NCBI GenBank assembly: GCA_003249645.1
Contig: QKIH01000059.1
Span: forward strand, 1 to 53,203
DNA from: Desulfobulbaceae bacterium
Lineage (GTDB): Bacteria; Desulfobacterota; Desulfobulbia; Desulfobulbales; Desulfocapsaceae
Length of the DNA: 53,203 nt
Reading direction: 5' to 3'
The notes under the pieces are model-generated. The model saw only the letters and a program-made list of their open reading frames with translations. It had not been told where the DNA came from and made no database searches. Numbering within the stretch: position 1 is the stretch's first letter; the number at the start of each line of letters is the position of its first letter. Made by a program: the position numbers and the translations under genes. This document shows, piece by piece, positions 1 to 8,424 of this stretch.

Positions 1-801
1 CGGCGCAACACTTGTCCCAACTCCCTGATAGGTATCGCCGTTTTCAAGCAGGAGATTGGCCTTCATTTTCTCTGACGGCTGCAAAATGCCCTGTTCGATC
101 TGATCGCGTACCGACAGAATACGGGTACTGGTTTCCAACACATCTACATCTATTGGGTCAAGCCTTGTCACGGTAGTGAGAGAATCACTCTGAGCACTGG
201 TAACCAGATCACCGACTGAGACATTAGTCACCTCGGCATACCCTTGAATCGGGCTGGAGACTGTCGTCCAGGAACGCTCTATTCTGGCATACGTCAAAGC
301 CGCTTCAGCAGCCTTCAGCGTGGCCTGTGCATCGGCAAGCCCTGACTTTGCTGTCTCAACCTGTGCCTCTGTATATCCCGATCCCTCCAGTTTTTTTGCC
401 CTGTCATAGGCCGCCTGGGCAATCGGCAGATTAGCCTTGGCCTTTACTGCATCGGCTTCTGCTGCAGCAACCGCTGCAACATAACTTGCATCATCCAGTT
501 GAAAAAGAGGTGTTCCGACCTCAAGTTTTTCACCCGGCGTATAGAGAATTTTACTGATAACCCCGCTGACACGCGGCCTTATATCCACCTGCTCAAAAGC
601 CACCGCACGACCTGGCAGGGTGACAATACGAGGAACAGTTGCTTTATGTAAAGTTATAACTCCGACCTTCTTCGGTGCTGACTGATCTTTTCTTCCTTCG
701 GTACCTGTTGCGGCATATATCATGGAGGAAAACAGCATCCCGCCCAGGGCTGCTGTTAGCAGAACTGCGGCTAAGCCCAAACAGTGACTTTTCTTTTTCA
801 T
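1..801 (-). CDS. RND efflux periplasmic adaptor subunit (AcrA/HlyD family), 3' end outside window
   Basis: The reading frame runs leftward from an ATG at 801 and is still open at base 1, giving 267 codons of the N-terminal part. It starts with a Lys-rich n-region and a hydrophobic segment ending near an IYA-A site, so it looks like an exported adaptor with a Sec signal peptide. A biotinyl-lipoyl-like half-motif follows (GRAVAFEQVDIRPRVSG, then PGEKLEVGTPLFQLDD), then an Ala/Glu/Lys-rich coiled-coil hairpin (AAVAAAEADAVKAKA and AEAALTYARIERSW) and the second lipoyl half (VSSPIQGYAEV). This is the standard order in AcrA/MexA-type membrane fusion proteins, which join an inner-membrane RND pump to an outer-membrane channel. 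The pump gene is expected just left of the window. A palindrome upstream may be the regulator's operator. The substrate is unknown. Confidence 0.9.
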   Translation of the reverse strand, partial: MKKKSHCLGLAAVLLTAALGGMLFSSMIYAATGTEGRKDQSAPKKVGVITLHKATVPRIVTLPGRAVAFEQVDIRPRVSGVISKILYTPGEKLEVGTPLFQLDDASYVAAVAAAEADAVKAKANLPIAQAAYDRAKKLEGSGYTEAQVETAKSGLADAQATLKAAEAALTYARIERSWTTVSSPIQGYAEVTNVSVGDLVTSAQSDSLTTVTRLDPIDVDVLETSTRILSVRDQIEQGILQPSEKMKANLLLENGDTYQGVGTSVAP

Positions 802-1140
802 ATCATGACCCTTTCTTTATGAATTTACTCATTTTTTCATATTTTGTTTTATAATGACACGCTGTCATCCTCCAATGCCGTGTGAACTCAGGTTAAGTTG
901 CATCTTCACTTTCGACATGTTCGCAGCTTTTACTGCTGCTTTGATCTTAACCTCCATATTTTCATGAATTGTGAAAAAAATGTGCAAATCAACAAACGGG
1001 AAAAGGCGAGAAAAGTAGAACGCTGAATAAAGAGGCAAGATGCTGTCTCACGGTCAAGGGGACAATCTTGAATTTCTCTTTACCATCTGCTAGTCTCTCT
1101 TTATCTGGATTTTCAATATCTTTATCAGGAATTGCTGCCC
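802..1140. other. Divergent intergenic region
   Basis: This 339-base spacer separates the leftward efflux adaptor from the rightward FemAB-like gene. Apart from the palindrome at 854-868 I see no gene, tRNA or terminator in it. It should hold both divergent promoters, but I could not assign -35/-10 boxes with confidence. Confidence 0.5.
854..868. promoter_or_regulatory. Palindromic operator candidate upstream of the efflux adaptor gene
   Basis: ATGACA and TGTCAT are perfect 6-base arms around a 3-base centre (CGC), about 53 bases upstream of the adaptor start. Size and placement suit a TetR/AcrR-type repressor site. This is inferred from symmetry and position only; no regulator gene is visible in the window. 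Confidence 0.35.
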
Positions 1141-2178
1141 ATGTACGTTGAAATCATAGACAATTCATTGGAGTGGGATCAGTTTACAGCAAAGCATCCA
1201 GGTGCCTCATTCGGCCATCTTTTCGGCTGGAATAAGATTATTGCAAAAGCATACGGCCATAAACCGGTTTATCTTGCAACAAGAGACACAACCTCGCAGC
1301 AGATCAGAGCTCTGCTGCCCCTTTTCCAGTTCAAGCGCCCGTTTTATCCGAATGAATGGATTTCTCTGCCTTTTCTTGACCATGCCGGAATCCTCGCAGA
1401 CAGCTATGAAGCAGGTACCTTTCTCATCGATGAAACATGGCTGCAGCTCAGCAAAGATAGCAAAACGGCCACCCTGTGTCTGAGACAGGACAATGCATTC
1501 GACGCGGCATCTCTGGCTCTCGGGCAAAATCTGCCGGATATTTTCGACCAGAAGATACGGCTCACCATTTCCCTTGCTCCAGACAGCGAAAAAATGATGG
1601 CTTCCTTTCCTTCCAAGCTGAGAAGCCAGGTGAGAAAAGGCATTAAAAACGGACTGAACTCCAAAATTGGAGGGATAGAGCTTTTGGGCGATTTTTACAC
1701 GGTCTTTTCAAGAAATATGAGAGATCTCGGCTCGCCGGTTCATTCACGCTCTTTTTTCAAGGCTATCTTCCAGACCTTTCCCGATCGCGCCGCTATCTGC
1801 ATGGTTTATCATAATGATATTCCTGCTGCAGGCGGATTTGTTTTCCGATTCAAAGAGCGGCTGGTCAACCCTTGGGCTTCTTCCATCCGTGAATACCGAC
1901 ATCTGAATACCAATATGGTTCTCTACTGGCAGATGATCAGCCATGCCTGTGATATGGGGCTGAAAATCTTTGATATGGGCAGATCCTCCAGAGATGCCTC
2001 TACCTACAGGTTCAAAAAACAGTGGGGCCCTGAGGAAACACCGCTCACCTGGTATACCTGGAAGGATGGCAGTCACAAAACATTTCCGGAAACTCTTCAT
2101 ATTGCGCCATGGCGCCGTCTTCCCCTGTGGTGTTCCAACCTGGCAGGCCCGATTGTCAGAAAATATATCTCATTGTAA
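1141..2178 (+). CDS. FemAB/GNAT-fold acyltransferase-like protein (exopolysaccharide-associated type)
   Basis: A protein of 345 residues if the ATG at 1141 is used. That ATG has AGGA at 1127-1130 about 10 bases upstream, whereas the in-frame TTG at 1132 is too close. The C-terminal half has the features of FemAB-related proteins linked to exosortase/PEP-CTERM and exopolysaccharide loci: a basic region (SKLRSQVRKGIKNG), a GGFVFRFKERLVNPWASS strand region, and KIFDMGRSSRDASTYRFKKQWG near the end. FemAB proteins transfer amino acids from aminoacyl-tRNA to peptidoglycan; the role of this subfamily is not established. A polysaccharide deacetylase-like gene follows 11 bases later in the same direction, and a GT4 gene is nearby, which suggests cell-surface glycan modification. 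No exosortase is seen here. Confidence 0.7.
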   Translation: MYVEIIDNSLEWDQFTAKHPGASFGHLFGWNKIIAKAYGHKPVYLATRDTTSQQIRALLPLFQFKRPFYPNEWISLPFLDHAGILADSYEAGTFLIDETWLQLSKDSKTATLCLRQDNAFDAASLALGQNLPDIFDQKIRLTISLAPDSEKMMASFPSKLRSQVRKGIKNGLNSKIGGIELLGDFYTVFSRNMRDLGSPVHSRSFFKAIFQTFPDRAAICMVYHNDIPAAGGFVFRFKERLVNPWASSIREYRHLNTNMVLYWQMISHACDMGLKIFDMGRSSRDASTYRFKKQWGPEETPLTWYTWKDGSHKTFPETLHIAPWRRLPLWCSNLAGPIVRKYISL

Positions 2179-2189
2179 GAAGAGAGATC

Positions 2190-3323
2190 ATGATGCATCT
2201 TACCATCCCCCGCCCACTGCTAGTTACTGTCGATGATGCCGGATGGTGGCTGGGCAAAGACGGCTCTGCCGACAATCAACCCTTTCGCACCGGCATGAAG
2301 AGAAATCATGTCCCCGGGGATTATGAGGCGCTCATCGCCTTGGGCAAAGGATTGAACATGAAAATCCCTGCCGCTTTTATTCTCGGTGAATGGGATGAGA
2401 CAGCTCTCCTTAGAAAGGTTCCCTCTTCCACCTGGCTGGGCAGGCTCTGGACTTCCCCCTTTTTAGATAGAGAGCTTAAAGAAAAAACTGCTGATATTAT
2501 CAGACAGGGGCATCCTTATCTTGAGTTCGCTGTACACGGCCTCTGTCATGAATTCTGGGAGAACGGCCAGATGCAGCGCAGTGAATTCCATGACAGTCAA
2601 GGAAACATGCGGCCAGAAAGCACCGTGCGTCAGCATCTTGAATATTTCTTCAGACTCATGGAGACATTCAATCTGGCTGAAGCCCCTCGGCTTTTTATCC
2701 CCCCAAAACTGAATCACTGTTTCGGTATGGGAAAAGCAGGTTTTCAGGCCATAGCACGAGACTTCGGCATACAATACGTCACGCTGGTTTTCTCAAGGGC
2801 AAAGTGCTCCATGTCGCCGCAGCTTGAAGGCTTTGGCTGGGAGGAAGATATCCTGCTGCTTGATCGTGGAATAACCGGCATCCTGTGGAACCAGGTTGCC
2901 CAGGAACCGATGTTTTCCTTTGATTACCCGATCCTGCCGCTGCATTGGGCCAATATCCTCCACGCCGATCCGACCAGGAATATGGAGGTAATAAAGGCCT
3001 GGATCGCTTTTCTGCAGGAAGAGGTCGGTAAAAGAGACATCGTCTTTGCAAGCGATATAGCCTCTTGCATCACCCAGTATCTCAACGCAACCCAATCACG
3101 CATTACAACCGAACCAGGCAGGTATATTATAGAATTGGACTGGCTTGACAGGATACCGCATCAAAGTCTGTCTGATGAGCTTTTCTTCACGGTGAATCTG
3201 CCGGAAGACAAAAATTTTATGATCCACGGAGCAAAACGCAAAGAATCCCGGACAGCCCATGAATCACAATTCATAAAGCTTTCCTTGCCTAGAGAAAACA
3301 GGATTATCCTAGAATTCCAGTAG
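2190..3323 (+). CDS. Polysaccharide deacetylase-like protein
   Basis: A protein of 377 residues from the ATG at 2190, preceded by a purine-rich AAGAAGAGA. A longer in-frame start at 2109 lies inside the upstream gene and is unlikely. The N-terminal part (LLVTVDDAGWWLG) resembles the metal-binding Asp-Asp motif of NodB-type deacetylases, and EFAVHGLCHEFWENG gives the H-x-x-x-H type metal motif of that fold. LFIPPKLNHCFGMGKAGFQAI resembles the region that leads to the catalytic face. No signal peptide is visible, so it probably acts in the cytosol on a glycan precursor. It is likely co-transcribed with the FemAB-like gene 11 bases upstream. Deacetylase activity is inferred from fold motifs; the substrate is unknown. 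Confidence 0.6.
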   Translation: MMHLTIPRPLLVTVDDAGWWLGKDGSADNQPFRTGMKRNHVPGDYEALIALGKGLNMKIPAAFILGEWDETALLRKVPSSTWLGRLWTSPFLDRELKEKTADIIRQGHPYLEFAVHGLCHEFWENGQMQRSEFHDSQGNMRPESTVRQHLEYFFRLMETFNLAEAPRLFIPPKLNHCFGMGKAGFQAIARDFGIQYVTLVFSRAKCSMSPQLEGFGWEEDILLLDRGITGILWNQVAQEPMFSFDYPILPLHWANILHADPTRNMEVIKAWIAFLQEEVGKRDIVFASDIASCITQYLNATQSRITTEPGRYIIELDWLDRIPHQSLSDELFFTVNLPEDKNFMIHGAKRKESRTAHESQFIKLSLPRENRIILEFQ

Positions 3324-3474
3324 CGTACCGGATCCCAGGCAGGCCAAGGGATACAGGCAAGATACTCTTAAAGCACCATAGCAGAGCCGATACTATCTAA
3401 AATTCCTATATATCGCCATAGCAGCATCAGAATTTACGTTTTGACATCACTTCTGCTAATTTTATAATTGCAGC

Positions 3475-4356
3475 ATGAAAAAACTCGCTCCACCCAAAAT
3501 ACAGTTCAGCACCATCCTTGAAAAAGGTACTTCCAAACAGAACGAAGACTATCTCGTTGCAGAGCAGAACATCTTCGGCGTATTTGACGGCGCCACCAGT
3601 CTTGATCGCAACAGATTCGAACAGGAACGAACCGGCGGCATGATTGCCTCGCATACGGCGGCAAACGTCTTTCGTAAAAATCATTACCCATTGACCAGAC
3701 TTGCCAGTCAGGCCAATGATGAAATCATGCAGCAGATGGTCTTGCGCGGCGTAGATGTTTCCCGAAAAGAGAACCTCTGGAGTACGAGCGCAGCCGTTGT
3801 CCGCCTCAAGGAAGACACTCTGGAATGGGTTCAGACCGGTGATGCTGTAATCCTTCTGATCTATGAAGACGGCACCTATAAAGCACTGGTTGACCGTGAA
3901 GACCAGGATCATGAGACCTTGAGCCTGTGGCAGAATCTGGTCACCACCCATCTTGAAGGCCAGGCTCAAGGCCCCGCAGACAGCTTGAAGCTGATGCAGA
4001 TAAATGGTGCCATGGCATCCCAGATCCACAAGGTCAGGATGGGTATGAACGTTACCTACGGGGTTCTCAACGGTGAAAAGGCCGCTGAAGAATTTCTCAA
4101 TCAGGGAGAAGAAGCACTTGAAGGTATCAGTCATTTACTGATATTCACCGATGGCCTCACTATCCCGTCTGCAGAACTGGAAAATAAAAAAGACTTCACC
4201 CCGCTAGTCGACGCCTACCTGAATATGGGCCTGGACGGGTTGAAAAACATGATCCGCCGGAAAGAAGAGCAGGACCCTCATTGTTTTACCTTTCCACGGT
4301 TCAAATGCCATGATGATATCGCGGCCATTGCCGTTTCTTTTGCAGCAGTCTGCTAA
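3475..4356 (+). CDS. PP2C-family serine/threonine protein phosphatase
   Basis: 293 residues. The N-terminus carries the PP2C metal motifs: KQNEDY at 21-26 and GVFDGATS at 35-42, where the Asp residues bind two Mn/Mg ions. WSTSAAVVRL and WVQTGDAVILLI correspond to the central strands, LLIFTDGLT to the late Asp motif, and CHDDIAAIAV to the C-terminal Asp motif. It removes phosphate from Ser/Thr of unknown substrates, probably in the cytosol, as no signal or membrane segment is seen. No kinase gene is adjacent. Its stop codon overlaps the convergent glycosyltransferase stop by three bases. The start at 3475 lacks a good Shine-Dalgarno sequence, so the true start is less certain. Confidence 0.85.
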   Translation: MKKLAPPKIQFSTILEKGTSKQNEDYLVAEQNIFGVFDGATSLDRNRFEQERTGGMIASHTAANVFRKNHYPLTRLASQANDEIMQQMVLRGVDVSRKENLWSTSAAVVRLKEDTLEWVQTGDAVILLIYEDGTYKALVDREDQDHETLSLWQNLVTTHLEGQAQGPADSLKLMQINGAMASQIHKVRMGMNVTYGVLNGEKAAEEFLNQGEEALEGISHLLIFTDGLTIPSAELENKKDFTPLVDAYLNMGLDGLKNMIRRKEEQDPHCFTFPRFKCHDDIAAIAVSFAAVC

Positions 4357-5573
4357 ACGGTCACTTTGAGGTACACATCCTCCATCCGTGCAAAAACCTT
4401 CTCCCAGGAATAATTTGAAGTCAGTTTTTTCACCTGTGCAAGATCAGCTTGTCTTTGAGTTCTGCTTTTTTCAATCACCAGTTCAAGAGAAACAGCGAGC
4501 GTCTTTTCAAGAAGAGGCCAGTCGTTTGCAAAAGGCGTATCGACGGTTTCAAGCGTAGGCAGGCTGACCAGATCAACCATATCCGAATGCTTATCTCCCA
4601 ATATCTCGCAAGCTCCCGGCAAATTAGTCGTCAGCAGACGGCATCCTGAAGAGAGCGCCTCCATAAGCACCAACGGCAACCCTTCAAAAAATGACGGTAG
4701 AACAAAGATATGTGATTTACGCATCAGCGTCGCGAGATCATGATGAGAAAGCGGTCCGTGAACCTGTACTTTAGAGCCGAGCCCGGCGGCAAGTTCCAGG
4801 CATTCGTCATATTCATCTCCACTGCCTGAACCGGCCAGGTGCAGCCTGTAATCATCCCTGTTAAACTGTTTCAACGATCGCAGCAGCCATGGCACCCCTT
4901 TGGCCCGGCTTAGTTTCCCTGCATAGACAATCTCGACAGGCCCATCCTCAGGCTTTGGCCCCGCAAAGAACTGCTGCTGATCAAATCCACCGCCGACAAC
5001 ATATAGCTTTCTATGGTCAATACCGTGAATTTTCTGAATATCTGTTTTCTGGCTCTCACTCAGGCATAGAATCGCATCGATGTCAGCCAGCTCGGCCTGA
5101 ACCTTGCGCCCCACTTCCGGACAGAGAGAATACTGGCGCAGGCAGGTTCCATGACAGGATGTCACCATTGGCGTATCGGGGAATACCCGGCGGGTAATCG
5201 TTGAAACGATCCAGAGATGATGACTGTGAATAAGATCGGGTACAAAACGCTCTTTTGCCTGTTCAAGGATATGCCTGAACCCCGTTTTATACCTTTTATA
5301 CTGTTCAGCACTCATCGCAGAAAACACGGTACTCGGATAGGGCATGACATCGCTCATGCCCGGCAGGAGAAAATCCAGATCGTTTCCATTGAACTCTAAA
5401 AAAGCCGTCTTTTCCCTCGGCAGCAGAAATTGATCGGGATTAAATCCTTCCTGAATGCCAGCCACCAGAAAATTTTCATGTCCTCTTGCAGCAGCCTGCC
5501 GGATTATTGCCTGAACCGTCTTACCAGATCCTGTAAAATCGGGCATCTGACTTAAAACATGAAGAATTTTCAT
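4353..5573 (-). CDS. Glycosyltransferase family 4 protein
   Basis: 406 residues of GT-B fold. The N-terminus (KILHVLSQMPDFTGSGKTVQAI) is the acceptor-domain Rossmann start with its Gly-rich loop. DLIHSHHLW and TSCHGTCLRQYSLCPEVG are central, and VYAGKLSRAKGVPWLLRSL opens the nucleotide-sugar domain. SFFEGLPLVLMEALSSG contains the E-x7-E motif of retaining GT4 enzymes. It transfers a sugar from an activated donor during surface glycan synthesis; donor and acceptor cannot be read from sequence. It lies convergent to the PP2C gene and near the FemAB and deacetylase-like genes, which suggests one envelope-glycan neighbourhood rather than one operon. Confidence 0.88.
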   Translation of the reverse strand: MKILHVLSQMPDFTGSGKTVQAIIRQAAARGHENFLVAGIQEGFNPDQFLLPREKTAFLEFNGNDLDFLLPGMSDVMPYPSTVFSAMSAEQYKRYKTGFRHILEQAKERFVPDLIHSHHLWIVSTITRRVFPDTPMVTSCHGTCLRQYSLCPEVGRKVQAELADIDAILCLSESQKTDIQKIHGIDHRKLYVVGGGFDQQQFFAGPKPEDGPVEIVYAGKLSRAKGVPWLLRSLKQFNRDDYRLHLAGSGSGDEYDECLELAAGLGSKVQVHGPLSHHDLATLMRKSHIFVLPSFFEGLPLVLMEALSSGCRLLTTNLPGACEILGDKHSDMVDLVSLPTLETVDTPFANDWPLLEKTLAVSLELVIEKSRTQRQADLAQVKKLTSNYSWEKVFARMEDVYLKVTV

Positions 5574-5801
5574 AGAACTCGACTCTAGTTCACCAGATTC
5601 ATTACAATAGCCTGCATATGTTGCTCACAGCCTTAAAAACTGATTAAGAACGTCCTCTCAACCTTTCACCATAACCCAACATAATCACTTTATTTTATTG
5701 CGGGAAGAAAATGCTAAAGAGAGCGTTCAGATACTGCACTCGGTTGGAACATGGGCCCTAAAAAATTTCCAAAAACTCAAATGAGCTTTTTACAAAATGA
5801 A

Positions 5802-7394
5802 TTAAAATGGAAAATCTTCTTTGTAATCAACCTGCTGCTCTACCTGCTGCACGACAGGCTTTTCGGCCGGTTTATGTACCGGATTGCCGTCAACAAAGAT
5901 AGCCTTATACGGTCTTGTTGGACATGCATGCTCACAGCCGCCGCAACCGACACAAATCTCAGGCTTCACTTCAGGGATAGTAATAGCCTTACCCAGAGGA
6001 TTTTCATAGGGCACCATATTGACCGCTTTGGTCGGACAATGCTCTGAACAGGCTCCACAGGCGGTATTATCTGTGTAGACTACACAATTTTCCTTGATGA
6101 AATGTGCAACCCCGGTCTGGGTAAGTTTCTTCCGGTCGACCGTGAGCGGCAGGATAGCTCCTGTGGGACAAACATCGCCGCAGATGGTGCACTCATAGTT
6201 GCAGTGCCCTGTCTGAAAATGCATGTGCGGCTGCATGAGGCCGGACAAGCCATACTCAAGAAATGAAGGGAGAAGTATCTGCGGCGGACAGGCGCTCACA
6301 CAGAGATGACAGGCTGTACAGATTTGCGTAAAGCGATCTATACTGATAGAACCTGGCGGCGATACCGGGCTTGTCCTCACCACAGGAATGGTGGTTGGTC
6401 TGGACTGGACAATTTTCTCTATAATCTCTGCTGCAGGCCCTGATTCTGCAAGACCGCTCAAAGCCAGAAGATAGACCCCGGAATGCAGCATGAACGCTCT
6501 TCTTTCCGGATCAAGCTTCTGCTCTTTAATTGTGGAACTCGAAACCCATCTCCGTTCAAAACCGATGGAATCGGTTTTACAGGCAGTCATGCAGTTATAA
6601 CAGCTGACACAGCGGCTCATATCAATGTTTTTTCCAGCAAGATCGAGGCAGTCAGCCTTGCAGACTGCCATGCACCGCCTGCAACTGGTGCAGGTGTCTT
6701 CGTCTACCCGCAATTTCAACAAAGAAAAGCGCGAAACGATTCCCAGCAAGGTGCCGACAGGACAGATTGTATTGCAGTACAGCCTGCCATGATAGGCTGC
6801 AAGCCAGAGCAGAATCACAAATACTGCCAGAGCAACCGCAGTTGAAAAAGGTGCCATGGCGGCCCATTGTTCCCGGACAAGTGTGTAAACGCCGAATGTC
6901 TCAAGTACCATTGCGCCGCTGTTATTTATAACAATGCCAATCGGCCGCACGATGTTGGTAATAATCCGGCCAAAGGAACTGAAGGGGTCAAGGAAATTCA
7001 GCAGCAGTCTGCTGCCTCCTGCAAAGACAGCACCGGTAAGAAAGAGAATCGAATACCGTAGCACATTGTGCGGCAGACGGTAATGAGCATCACGACGTTT
7101 TCTTTTTCCTGATGAGAAAGTTATCAGATCCTGCAGGGTTCCAAGCGGGCAGATTGATGAACAATATACGCGCCCGGCGCAAATCGTAAAAAGCAGTATA
7201 AGAACAAAGCCACTCGCACCAATAACTGCCACTGCCATAAATTTGAGCAGTGAAGGGATAAATTGCGGATAGAGAACAACATCGGCAAAACCAGGAGCCA
7301 ACCAGTTTCTGAAATCAAGAAAAAGCAGGCTTGTAGCAATAAAAAACAGCAGAGAGACGCCGACACGCCATTGTTTCAACCGCTTCAGACGCAT
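5802..7394 (-). CDS. Membrane-bound polyferredoxin (NapH/YccM-like 4Fe-4S protein)
   Basis: 530 residues. Hydrophobic segments near residues 12-28, 50-71, about 95-110 and 155-200 form a NapH-like membrane part. Two CxxxCP-type motifs lie in its loops (C72-AGRVYCSSICP and GRLYCNTICPVG). Classical ferredoxin motifs follow (CTSCRRCMAVC, CVSCYNCMTAC), and after another hydrophobic stretch come CTACHLCVSAC, CTICGDVC, CGACSEHC and CVGCGGCEHAC. It could hold about six 4Fe-4S clusters and move electrons between the quinone pool and an exported partner. It begins 2 bases after the end of the Tat-exported DUF362 gene, so the two are almost certainly one transcription unit. The physiological electron donor and acceptor are unknown. 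Confidence 0.85.
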   Translation of the reverse strand: MRLKRLKQWRVGVSLLFFIATSLLFLDFRNWLAPGFADVVLYPQFIPSLLKFMAVAVIGASGFVLILLFTICAGRVYCSSICPLGTLQDLITFSSGKRKRRDAHYRLPHNVLRYSILFLTGAVFAGGSRLLLNFLDPFSSFGRIITNIVRPIGIVINNSGAMVLETFGVYTLVREQWAAMAPFSTAVALAVFVILLWLAAYHGRLYCNTICPVGTLLGIVSRFSLLKLRVDEDTCTSCRRCMAVCKADCLDLAGKNIDMSRCVSCYNCMTACKTDSIGFERRWVSSSTIKEQKLDPERRAFMLHSGVYLLALSGLAESGPAAEIIEKIVQSRPTTIPVVRTSPVSPPGSISIDRFTQICTACHLCVSACPPQILLPSFLEYGLSGLMQPHMHFQTGHCNYECTICGDVCPTGAILPLTVDRKKLTQTGVAHFIKENCVVYTDNTACGACSEHCPTKAVNMVPYENPLGKAITIPEVKPEICVGCGGCEHACPTRPYKAIFVDGNPVHKPAEKPVVQQVEQQVDYKEDFPF

Positions 7395-7396
7395 TA

Positions 7397-8305
7397 TCAG
7401 ACCTTGATCCGGTTAATAGACAGTTCTTTCAAATCTATCTTTCCCAAACCCATATCCGCTGCCAGCTGAATATGGCGAATATCTGATGGCTGTTTACCGA
7501 AAATCATCGTCGCCGCTGCATCGGCAGCCACGGGATCAGTGGAGACGATAAGTGATTTCATGTTCACGACATCACCCGCAGAAACACCGCGTGGGCCGTT
7601 TTGTTTCATCACATTATAGGCGTCCACCACCGTGAGTGTCGGTTTGCGGTAGGATACAAAATCAGCGATGCACTGGTGCAGGTCGTTGCGGTGCCAGTAC
7701 CAGCGATCCCAGACTATCCCCATCAAATTCTTCATGCCCACTGTAACCATGGAAGAAGAGTGATGTTTTAAAACCGGGACATTGATAAAAACATCGGCAT
7801 CGAGCACCAGCTCATGCACCTTGGCTTGAGCAAGTCGTCTTCCCTGTGGCACGGAGACTTTCTGATAATAGCCTTCGTTATTGCCAGGCACTATTTTTCC
7901 GCCGCCGTCCTTTACCGCGATTTCAATACCGCTGTTTTTATAACATCTGCTCCATGAATCACATGTGTGGTCAAATACAGAAACCTCTTTTGCCCCGGCC
8001 TGAAGGCAGTGTTCAATGATGCGTCTGACAAGAGCAGGATTTGTGTTCCCTCCCCTGTCCGGCTGGACATCCCAGCCGATATTCGGCTTCACTACCACCT
8101 TGCTGCCTTTCGGGACAAACTCTTTCATGCCGCCGAGCGAGGCCATTGCCTTATCAAACATCAACCCGGGTTCGCCCCCTTTAACGGCAACGAGATCATA
8201 TCCCCCCTGTGCACCAAATACCTTTGTCACATCGCCCAGGGCAAGGGATGATCCGACGATCATCGAGCCGCCAACTACGTTTTTGAGAAAATACCGTCTA
8301 TCCAT
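7397..8305 (-). CDS. Tat-exported DUF362 domain protein
   Basis: 302 residues from the ATG at 8305, which has GGGAGAGG a few bases upstream; a longer reading frame to 8497 lacks such a site. The N-terminus DRRYFLKN (residues 2-9) followed by a hydrophobic, small-residue stretch is a twin-arginine signal, so the protein should be exported folded, perhaps with a cofactor. The body has typical DUF362 features: VVVKPNIGWD, EVSVFDHTCDSW, VLKHHSSSMVTVGMKNLMG and STDPVAADAAAT. DUF362 proteins are frequently found beside ferredoxins but their biochemistry is not settled. The polyferredoxin gene follows after 2 bases, so a periplasmic redox or cofactor role is likely. Confidence 0.85.
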   Translation of the reverse strand: MDRRYFLKNVVGGSMIVGSSLALGDVTKVFGAQGGYDLVAVKGGEPGLMFDKAMASLGGMKEFVPKGSKVVVKPNIGWDVQPDRGGNTNPALVRRIIEHCLQAGAKEVSVFDHTCDSWSRCYKNSGIEIAVKDGGGKIVPGNNEGYYQKVSVPQGRRLAQAKVHELVLDADVFINVPVLKHHSSSMVTVGMKNLMGIVWDRWYWHRNDLHQCIADFVSYRKPTLTVVDAYNVMKQNGPRGVSAGDVVNMKSLIVSTDPVAADAAATMIFGKQPSDIRHIQLAADMGLGKIDLKELSINRIKV

Positions 8306-8424
8306 ATTAGCCTCTCCCGTTTTCACTGAGATAAAAATATCGGTGTATGTATTTCCTTTCAGCCAGCTGCTGGTATTACAGTAACCATTATACCACAAAC
8401 AGCTGTTGATCGTGCCGAAAGTTT

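Noticed and set aside
3427-4134. Antisense frame of 235 residues over the PP2C gene.
   Set aside because: The PP2C metal motifs are on the plus strand; the antisense product has no domain.
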